A program made the translations under genes and the position numbers. Below the pieces are notes generated by a model. That model was not told the origin of the DNA and made no database searches. It worked only from the letters and a program-made list of their open reading frames with translations. DNA of 5,721 nucleotides from Solirubrobacterales bacterium. Its GTDB lineage: Bacteria > Actinomycetota > Thermoleophilia > Solirubrobacterales > Solirubrobacteraceae. Within the stretch, counting starts at the first letter, position 1; each line of letters starts with the position of its first letter. The stretch covers positions 1 through 5,721 of the forward strand of contig JAOPZO010000099.1 of the NCBI GenBank assembly GCA_025964065.1, given 5' to 3'. Positions 1 to 5,236 of this stretch are shown here, one piece after another.

Positions 1-1048
1 GTCGGAACACCATCACCAGGATCAGGATGGCGAACACCACCGCGGGCGTCCATGCCTCCCCGAGCGGCAGGCCGAGGAAGTTGCCTCCGTCGGACACCGC
101 CTGGATGACGCCGATGATGAGGCCGCCGATGACGGCGCCCTTGAGGTTGCCGATGCCGCCCATGACCGCGGCGGTGAACGCGATGAGCCCGGCCTGGAAG
201 CCCTGGAAGAACCAGATGGTCGTCTGGTACAGCGCGTAGATCAGGCCGGCCGCGCCGGCGAGCATGCCGCCGAGCAGGAACGTCAGGGAGATCGTCGTGT
301 CGACGTTGATCCCCTGGAGCCGGGCCGCGTCGGGGTCCTGCGCGGTGGCGCGCATCGCCTTGCCGAGGCGGCTCTTCGTGATGAAGGTCACCATCGCGAG
401 GACGAGCGGGATCGTCACGACGATCGCGAGGACGTCCGCGCGCTGGATGCGGACGCCGAGCACGGTGGTGACCGTGTCCTGCGCGCGCAGGAGGTCCGGG
501 ACGCCGGCGGGCGAGCCGCCGAGCCACAGCAGGCCCACGTTCTGCAGGATGAACGAGAAGCCGACCGCGGTGATCAGGGGCGCCAGCTTGGGCGCGCTCC
601 TGAGCGGCCGGTAGGCCACCCGCTCGATCATCACGTTCAGGGTCCCGCAGGTCAGCATCACGATGATGAGCGTGAGCAGCAGCCCGAGCACGAGGCCCAG
701 GGGGCCGGTCGCGAGCGTCAGGCCGAGGGTGCCCCACAGGCCGAACGAGACGAACGAGCCGATCATGAAGTTCTCGCCGTGGGCGAAGTTGATCAGCTCG
801 ATGATCCCGTAGACCAGCGTGTAGCCCACGGCGATCAGCGCCCAGATGGAGCCGTTGGAGAGGCCCTGGAAGATGTTGGTCGCGAGGCGCGAGAGGTCGC
901 CCTCCTCGGACAGGTCCTTGATCCCGTAGTAGACGGGGAGCGCCAGCAGCACGGCGAAGAGGCCGTACTTCGAGGCGAGCTCGGCGAAGATGTTGCGGGT
1001 GCGCGGAGGCGCAGCCGCGGGGAGCGGCGGTGCTTCGGTCGTGGCCAC
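1..1048 (-). CDS. livH: Branched-chain amino acid ABC transporter permease LivH (3' end missing)
   Basis: Inner-membrane permease of a LivH/LivM-type importer, which moves the solute delivered by the binding protein encoded just upstream. The 349 residues visible begin at a GTG; an in-frame TAG lies only three codons upstream (1058-1060), and AGGGA (1055-1059) sits 6 nt before the start, so the start is well fixed. Family landmarks include GLSNGSIWALIAVGYTLVYG (62-81), INFAHGENFMIG (86-97), ERVAYRPLR (142-150), and the cytoplasmic coupling loop SRLGKAMRATAQDPDAARLQ (226-245). The late segment AAVMGGIGNLKGAVIGG (293-309) is also typical. Multiple hydrophobic membrane segments are evident. Roughly the first 55 residues, including an apparent extra hydrophobic stretch (about 29-42), precede the usual LivH start region. 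The window edge cuts after MVFR, close to the usual C-terminus, so probably only about 10-25 residues are lost. LivM and the ATPases LivG and LivF would be expected beyond the edge. Confidence 0.93.
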   Translation of the reverse strand, partial: MATTEAPPLPAAAPPRTRNIFAELASKYGLFAVLLALPVYYGIKDLSEEGDLSRLATNIFQGLSNGSIWALIAVGYTLVYGIIELINFAHGENFMIGSFVSFGLWGTLGLTLATGPLGLVLGLLLTLIIVMLTCGTLNVMIERVAYRPLRSAPKLAPLITAVGFSFILQNVGLLWLGGSPAGVPDLLRAQDTVTTVLGVRIQRADVLAIVVTIPLVLAMVTFITKSRLGKAMRATAQDPDAARLQGINVDTTISLTFLLGGMLAGAAGLIYALYQTTIWFFQGFQAGLIAFTAAVMGGIGNLKGAVIGGLIIGVIQAVSDGGNFLGLPLGEAWTPAVVFAILILVMVFR

Positions 1049-1054
1049 GACGAG

Positions 1055-1059
1055 TCCCT
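1055..1059 (-). promoter_or_regulatory. Ribosome binding site of livH
   Basis: AGGGA on the minus strand lies 6 nt upstream of the livH GTG. Together with the in-frame stop at 1058-1060, it leaves this GTG as the only reasonable start. Confidence 0.6.
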
Positions 1060-1095
1060 AGCGGTCGTTGGGCGGGATGGGAGGAGCGGCGCCGT

Positions 1096-1128
1096 GCGGC
1101 GGGGCCCCCTCTGGGGGACCCCCGCCGC
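1096..1128 (-). terminator. Very stable GC-rich stem-loop between livK and livH (possible attenuator)
   Basis: The outer stem pairs 1096-1104 with 1120-1128 (9 perfect GC pairs). The inner stem pairs 1105-1109 with 1113-1117 (5 GC pairs), closing a 3-nt loop; two unpaired bases (1118-1119) form a bulge. The hairpin begins 35 nt after the livK stop and ends 47 nt before the livH start. No T-run follows on the minus strand, so it is not a classic intrinsic terminator. A partial terminator or a 3'-end stabiliser that favours livK mRNA over the permease mRNA is the likely role, by analogy with other binding-protein/permease operons. The structure is seen directly; the function is inferred. Confidence 0.55.
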
Positions 1129-1163
1129 TCAGCAAGCCGGACATGCGGGTGGAGCGGGGAGCT

Positions 1164-2456
1164 CTACGCCGCGGCCTTGATGGCCGAGTCGAACTTCGGG
1201 TCGCCGTCCGGGCCGACCTTGTACAGGCCGTAGTCGGTCAGCGTCGTGTCGCCGTTCTCGTCGATCGAGTACGTGCCGAGGACCGAGTCACGGTCCTTCG
1301 TCTTGAACAGCTGCGCGAGGAAGCCCTCACGCGTCGTGCCGGCCTGGCCGGCCGCCTCGATGGTGTCGAGGACGAGCTGCATGGCCTCGAAGCCGTAGAT
1401 GGCGTACGGATCGGGCGACGCGTCGCCGTACTCCTTCTCGAAGGCCGCGATGAACTCCTGGCCGCCGGGGTACGAGCTGAGGTCGAGCGTCGCGACCGTG
1501 CAGGCGAAGTTCTTGCCCACGCTGGCCGGGATGCCCTTCTTCTCCGGGTTGGTGAACCCGGACTCGCAGACGCCGTCGCCGCCGTACAGCTTGGCGTCGG
1601 GCAGCGCCGAGGCGACGTCCTTGTACACCTGGATGGCGCCGTTGGCCGTGACGCCCGCGAAGATGAAGCACTCCGCGCCGGCACCCTTGATCTTCGAAGC
1701 GACGCCGCGGAAGTTCGCCGCGTCCTTCTGGATGCCCTCGTTGGCCACGACCTCGACGCCCTGCTCGCCGGCCTTGATCTCGACGAGGCGCGCCAGGCCG
1801 AGGCCGTACGTGTCCTTGTCGTTGGCCATGCCGATCTTCGTGCAGCCGTCGTTCTTGGCCTGCGTCACGAGGGCCGCAGCCTGGATCGTGTCGCGGGGGA
1901 CGATGCGGGTGTAGGTCTTCTTGCCCGTCGGCTGGTACTTGGCGGGCTCACCCTTCTCCGAACCGGGCTCGTCCGTCGTGAGACCGACGTACGTGTTGGC
2001 CGGGGAGATCTGCGCGATGCCGACCTGGTTCAGGATCGGGATCGAGAGCGCCGAGGCGCCCGAGTTGAACTCACCGATGTAGGCGACGGCCTTCTTGTCC
2101 TGGGCAACCTTGCGCGCGTTGGACGCGACCTGGTTGGGCTCCCAGTTGCCGGCCTGTGCCGTCGAGTCGTCGAGCGACTCGTACTTGACGCTGACGCCGC
2201 CGGCCTTGCCGCCGGACTGCTTCATGGCCAGCTTGATGCCGTCGACCATGGCGTTGGTCTGGTCCTTCGAGGCACCCTGCAGCGGGAGGCTCGAGTAGAC
2301 GTTGACAGAACCCGTCGCCGCACCACCGCTCGCGCTCTCGGTGGACTCGGTGCCGGACGATGCTGCGGGGGTCTCCTCGTCGTCACCGCAGGCTGCGAGG
2401 CCCACGGCGAGCGCCGGGATGGCGAAGGCGAGGGCCGCCTTCGAACGAATGAACAA
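1164..2456 (-). CDS. livK: Branched-chain amino acid-type ABC transporter substrate-binding lipoprotein (LivK-like)
   Basis: Extracytoplasmic receptor that captures the solute and hands it to the LivH/LivM permease. The product has 430 residues from a TTG start. Its lipoprotein signal peptide has basic residues (R4, K6), a hydrophobic core and lipobox L20-A21-A22-C23, so Cys23 should be lipidated. An acidic, Ser/Thr/Ala/Gly-rich tether (about 25-50) follows. The rest is a two-lobe type I periplasmic-binding fold. It opens with a strand and ligand-loop region NVYSSLPLQG (52-61), then GEFNSGASALSIPILNQVGI (128-147), ISPANT (150-155), RIVPRDTIQ (184-192), DKDTYG (213-218) and YAIYGFEAMQLVLDTIEAAG (351-370). 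Four further cysteines (205, 263, 297, 319) all lie in the second half and could form disulfides. A longer reading from TTG at 2474 is possible but would place the Shine-Dalgarno inside the gene. The ligand cannot be read from sequence: family members also bind other amino acids, amides or urea. Confidence 0.93.
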   Translation of the reverse strand: MFIRSKAALAFAIPALAVGLAACGDDEETPAASSGTESTESASGGAATGSVNVYSSLPLQGASKDQTNAMVDGIKLAMKQSGGKAGGVSVKYESLDDSTAQAGNWEPNQVASNARKVAQDKKAVAYIGEFNSGASALSIPILNQVGIAQISPANTYVGLTTDEPGSEKGEPAKYQPTGKKTYTRIVPRDTIQAAALVTQAKNDGCTKIGMANDKDTYGLGLARLVEIKAGEQGVEVVANEGIQKDAANFRGVASKIKGAGAECFIFAGVTANGAIQVYKDVASALPDAKLYGGDGVCESGFTNPEKKGIPASVGKNFACTVATLDLSSYPGGQEFIAAFEKEYGDASPDPYAIYGFEAMQLVLDTIEAAGQAGTTREGFLAQLFKTKDRDSVLGTYSIDENGDTTLTDYGLYKVGPDGDPKFDSAIKAAA

Positions 2457-2464
2457 GTTGCAAT

Positions 2465-2471
2465 CCCTCCT
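2465..2471 (-). promoter_or_regulatory. Strong Shine-Dalgarno that sets the livK start at TTG 2456
   Basis: AGGAGGG on the minus strand lies 8 nt upstream of TTG at 2454-2456. It argues against the in-frame TTG at 2474, which would translate through it and put RRDCN ahead of the signal peptide. Confidence 0.75.
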
Positions 2472-2492
2472 CAAGGATCGAGTAAGGCCGCG

Positions 2493-2498
2493 ATGCTA
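2493..2498 (-). promoter_or_regulatory. Possible -10 element of a livK promoter
   Basis: TAGCAT on the minus strand fits the TAnnnT pattern of sigma-70-type -10 boxes and would give a leader of about 30 nt before the livK TTG. No convincing TTGACA-like -35 box is seen at 16-18 nt upstream, where the sequence is CG-rich. The position, in an otherwise GC-rich 138-nt gap, makes it plausible but unproven. Confidence 0.35.
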
Positions 2499-2581
2499 AC
2501 CCAGGTTCGGGACAGCGCGCGAGGACGAACTGGCGAACATGCGTCTAAAGTCCTCGACCGATCGGCGGAACACCAATCCGG

Positions 2582-2604
2582 CTTGGTCACCCCGTCAGAC
2601 CAAG
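2582..2604 (-). terminator. Stem-loop across the trpG stop codon (weak terminator candidate)
   Basis: CTTGGTC and GACCAAG (2582-2588 with 2598-2604) form a 7-bp perfect inverted repeat with a 9-nt loop that contains the trpG stop codon. Downstream on the minus strand, a further TTGGT (2572-2576) can pair instead with the ACCAA of the same central arm, giving a competing 5-bp hairpin with a 6-nt loop. No T-run follows, so efficient intrinsic termination is not assured. It marks the only spacing large enough for a transcription-unit boundary between trpG and livK. Confidence 0.35.
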
Positions 2605-3164
2605 AAGTTCCCGAGGAGGCGCTTCCCGCCGTCCGTGAGCACCGACTCCGGGTGGAACTGCACGCCTTCTGCCGGGAGCTCGGTGTGGCGGATGCCCATC
2701 AGGACCCCCCCGCCGCGACTCGTGACGACGAGGCTCGGGGGCAGGTCGGCCTCCGAGACGACGAGCGAGTGGTAGCGCCCGACGGTGAGCGGGCTCGGCA
2801 GCCCGGCGTAGATCCCGGCGCCGTCGTGCGTGATCTCCGTGGTCTTCCCGTGGACGGGCTCGTGGCGCACCACGGAGCCGCCGAACGCCCGGGCGAGCGA
2901 CTGGTGGCCCAGGCAGACCCCGAGCGTCGGGATCCCCGCCTCGGGCACGCGGCGCATCGTCTCCACGGAGATGCCGGCCTCGTCCGGGGTGCACGGGCCG
3001 GGTGAGACGACGACCCGGTCCGGCGCCCGGGCGATGATCTCGTCGACCCCGATCTGGTCGTTGCGGACGACCTCGACCTCCGCCCCGAGCTCCCCGAGGT
3101 ACTGGACGAGGTTGTACGTGAAGGAGTCGTAGTTGTCCACGACGAGGACGCGACGGCGCTCCAT
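2595..3164 (-). CDS. trpG: Anthranilate synthase component II, glutamine amidotransferase subunit TrpG
   Basis: Class I glutamine amidotransferase that releases ammonia from glutamine for TrpE, the first step of the tryptophan branch. The 189 residues match a free-standing TrpG/PabA subunit and form one domain. The N-terminal signature is VLVVDNYDSFTYNLVQYLG (6-24). The oxyanion region is SPGPCTPDEAG (54-64), the nucleophile is Cys84 in GVCLGHQSLARAFGG (82-96), and the His171-Glu173 pair lies in VQFHPES (168-174). All catalytic residues are intact. The ATG at 3162-3164 is preferred: it shares one base with the trpE stop (TGATG), and GGAG (3173-3176) is 8 nt upstream. A GTG at 3171-3173 would add three residues but overlaps that ribosome site. 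No trpD domain is fused and no trpD gene follows. The protein may also serve as PabA in folate synthesis, as TrpG does in Bacillus subtilis, but this cannot be judged here. Confidence 0.96.
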   Translation of the reverse strand: MERRRVLVVDNYDSFTYNLVQYLGELGAEVEVVRNDQIGVDEIIARAPDRVVVSPGPCTPDEAGISVETMRRVPEAGIPTLGVCLGHQSLARAFGGSVVRHEPVHGKTTEITHDGAGIYAGLPSPLTVGRYHSLVVSEADLPPSLVVTSRGGGVLMGIRHTELPAEGVQFHPESVLTDGGKRLLGNFLV

Positions 3165-4648
3165 CAGGGCCACTCCGGCTGCCGGGCGGCGAGCTCGATG
3201 GCGCCCTTGACGGCGCGCGCCTTGTTCTCGGACTCCTCGTACTCGTAGGCGGGCTTGGCGTCGGCCACCGTTCCCCCGCCGGCCTGGATGTGCGCCACGC
3301 CGTCCTGGATGACGACCGTGCGGATGTGGATGCAGGTGTCCAGGTCGCCCGTGTAGGAGAGGTAGCCGATCGCGCCGCCGTACCCCCCGCGCTTCACGGG
3401 CTCGAGCTCGTCGATGGTCTCCATGGCCCGGACCTTGGGGGCCCCGGAGAGCGTCCCGGCCGGCAGGACGGCCCGCAGGGCGTCCATGGGGCCGATCTCC
3501 TCGCGCAGGCGGCCGGAGACGCTCGAGACGATGTGCATGACGTGCGAGTACTGCTCCACGGCCATGAACGAGTCGACCTGCACGGAGCCGAAGTCGCTCA
3601 CGCGCCCGAGGTCGTTGCGGCCGAGGTCGACGAGCATCACGTGCTCCGCGCGCTCCTTCTCGTCCTCGAGCAGGCCCTTCGCGAGCGCCTCGTCCTCCGC
3701 CGGGGTCGCGCCCCGCCGCCGGGTGCCCGCGATGGGGCGCGTGGAGACGTGCCGGCCCGTGACGGTCAGGAGCGGCTCGGGGCTCGCGCCCGCGACCTGG
3801 AAGTCGAGGAAGTCGAGGAAGTACATGTACGGCGAGGGGTTGACCACCCGCAGGCCGCGGTAGATCGAGAACGGGTCGATGCCGTCGATGGCGCCCGACC
3901 AGCGCTGGGAGGGGACGACCTGGAAGGTGTCCCCCGCGTGGCAGTAGTCGACGATCCGGGCGACCATCGCCTCGAACTCCTCGCGCTCCATGTTCGGCGT
4001 GAAGGTCGGGACGGGCCGCGCGGGGCGCGCGACGTCGGGGACGGGCACGGGCCCGGCGAGCAGCCCGCGCACCTCGGCGATGGTGGCGACCGCATCGGCG
4101 TAGGACCGCTCGAGGTCCCCGTCGGTCTCCACGTGGGCGATGACCGAGAGCGTGTGCTTGAGATGGTCGAAGACCACGAGCACGTCGGAGAGCATGAGCG
4201 CCATGTCCGGCAGCCCGAGCGCGTCGGGGTTCGGGTCGCCCAGGGTCGTCTCGACGGTGCGCACGAGGTCGTAGCCGAAGAAGCCGACGGCGCCGCCCGC
4301 GAACGGCGGGAGGTCGGGGAGCTGCGCCTGGGAGACGCGGGCGACCGCCTCCGCGGCGATCGCGTAGGGGTCCCCGGGGTCGCCGAGGTTCCAGCGGATG
4401 ACGCTCCGCGGGCGCACGCCGATGAACGACCAGCGCCCGACCCGCTGGCCCTGCTCCGCGCTCTCGAGCAGGAACGCGGGGGACGAGGGCGTCGTCCCGC
4501 GCAACTTGAGGAACGCCGCGACGGGCGTCTCGCAGTCGTCGATGAACGAGTGGCGCAGCGGCACGAGGTTGTGCTCGGCCCCGAGGGCGCGGACCTCCTC
4601 GAGCGACGGCTCCACGGCGAACGCCGGGGCGCTAGCGCCGGCGGTCAC
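3164..4648 (-). CDS. trpE: Anthranilate synthase component I TrpE
   Basis: Converts chorismate plus ammonia (from TrpG) to anthranilate and pyruvate, the committed step of tryptophan synthesis. The product has 494 residues, normal for the family. The N-terminal regulatory domain (about 24-170) carries LLES (60-63), the tryptophan-binding motif linked to feedback inhibition. The C-terminal chorismate-binding domain (about 223-485) shows NPSPYMYFL (270-278), RPIAGTRRRG (304-313), EHVMLVDLGRND (335-346), YSHVMHIVSSV (367-377), PAGTLSGAPK (396-405), ETIDELE (410-416) and QAGGGTVADA (455-464). These favour TrpE over PabB or isochorismate synthase, together with the adjacent trpG. The GTG start lies inside the 3' end of hisIE (17-nt overlap), pointing to translational coupling. 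Its ribosome site is weak (AGGCGG-like). A GTG at codon 12, just after the hisIE stop, is an alternative start with no better site. There is no room for a trp leader peptide. Confidence 0.97.
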   Translation of the reverse strand: MTAGASAPAFAVEPSLEEVRALGAEHNLVPLRHSFIDDCETPVAAFLKLRGTTPSSPAFLLESAEQGQRVGRWSFIGVRPRSVIRWNLGDPGDPYAIAAEAVARVSQAQLPDLPPFAGGAVGFFGYDLVRTVETTLGDPNPDALGLPDMALMLSDVLVVFDHLKHTLSVIAHVETDGDLERSYADAVATIAEVRGLLAGPVPVPDVARPARPVPTFTPNMEREEFEAMVARIVDYCHAGDTFQVVPSQRWSGAIDGIDPFSIYRGLRVVNPSPYMYFLDFLDFQVAGASPEPLLTVTGRHVSTRPIAGTRRRGATPAEDEALAKGLLEDEKERAEHVMLVDLGRNDLGRVSDFGSVQVDSFMAVEQYSHVMHIVSSVSGRLREEIGPMDALRAVLPAGTLSGAPKVRAMETIDELEPVKRGGYGGAIGYLSYTGDLDTCIHIRTVVIQDGVAHIQAGGGTVADAKPAYEYEESENKARAVKGAIELAARQPEWP

Positions 4649-5225
4649 GCAGCACCGCCTGCGGGCCCTCGAGCGTGTGGCCGCGGCCCTGCAGGAGCGC
4701 CATGAGGTGGAAGAGGACGTCGGCCGCCTCCTCGTCCACGCGCTCGTCCGACTCCTCGCGGACGGCGCGGACGACCTCCTCGGCCTCCTCCTGGACCTTC
4801 TCCCCCGCGAGCGCGGGGTCCTCGAGGAGCTGCACGACGTAGGAGCCGGCGGGCTTCTCGCTCGCGCGCTGGGCGAGCGTGCGCCCGAGGTCCGGGAGCA
4901 CCTCGTGCGGAGCGAGCGCCATCTCGCCCGTGAAGAAGCAGGTGCGCTCGCCCGTGTGGCACGCGGGGCCCGCCGGCTCGACGAGCGCCAGCAGCGCGTC
5001 GCCGTCGCAGTCGACCCGGAGGGCCTTCACGGCCTGGGTGTTGCCCGAGGTGGCGCCCTTGTGCCAGAGCTCGTCCCGGGAGCGCGACCACAGGTGGAGC
5101 TCCCCCGTCTCGCGCGTCCTGGCGACGGCCTCGGCGTTGGCGTAGGCCAGCGTGAGGACCTCTCCCGAGGCCCAGTCCTGGATCACGACGGGGACGAACC
5201 CCTGCTCGTCGTAGGCGATCTGCAT
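4632..5225 (-). CDS. hisI: Bifunctional phosphoribosyl-AMP cyclohydrolase / phosphoribosyl-ATP pyrophosphatase HisIE
   Basis: Catalyses steps 2 and 3 of histidine synthesis: phosphoribosyl-ATP to phosphoribosyl-AMP (HisE half), then ring opening to ProFAR (HisI half). The N-terminal cyclohydrolase domain (about 1-105) has LWSRSRDELWHKGATSGNTQ (45-64). The metal motif D72-C73-D74-G-D76 supplies Asp ligands. Cys73, Cys89 and Cys96, spaced 16 and 7 apart as in characterised HisI, are the zinc ligands. The C-terminal pyrophosphatase domain (about 112-185) is an all-alpha MazG-like fold with SYVVQLLED (128-136), EKVQEEAEEVV (142-152) and the acidic motif DEEAADVLFH (164-173). At 197 residues both domains are complete. 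The ATG is clear, although its ribosome site is weak (GTCGGGCG lies directly before it). It starts 11 nt after the oxidoreductase gene and overlaps trpE by 17 nt. Fusion of hisI and hisE is uncommon in classical actinomycetes. Confidence 0.96.
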   Translation of the reverse strand: MQIAYDEQGFVPVVIQDWASGEVLTLAYANAEAVARTRETGELHLWSRSRDELWHKGATSGNTQAVKALRVDCDGDALLALVEPAGPACHTGERTCFFTGEMALAPHEVLPDLGRTLAQRASEKPAGSYVVQLLEDPALAGEKVQEEAEEVVRAVREESDERVDEEAADVLFHLMALLQGRGHTLEGPQAVLRDRRR

Positions 5226-5236
5226 CGCCCGACAGG

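Noticed and set aside
1049..1163. Separate promoter for livH in the livK-livH gap
   Set aside because: No convincing -10 or -35 pair is seen in this GC-rich stretch; only the hairpin and the ribosome site are supportable.
1068..3005. Long plus-strand open frame (645 codons) antisense to livK and trpG
   Set aside because: It is Arg/Ala/Val/Asp-rich low-information sequence, crosses intergenic gaps, and mirrors the codon bias of the real minus-strand genes, which have clear homology motifs.
3800..3821. Tandem 9-nt repeat (GAAGTCGAG twice, then GAAG) inside trpE encoding FLDFLDF
   Set aside because: The surrounding motif NPSPYMYFL to GASPEP has the normal family length, so there is no insertion; it reflects similar codons for a repeated Leu-Asp-Phe.
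4600..4700. Possible trp leader peptide or attenuator upstream of trpE
   Set aside because: The region is coding sequence of hisIE up to and past the trpE start; no short Trp-rich frame or terminator/antiterminator set is visible.
3290..4705. Long plus-strand open frame (471 codons) antisense to trpE
   Set aside because: This is a GC-driven shadow frame with no recognisable domain; it is fully covered by trpE with intact motifs.
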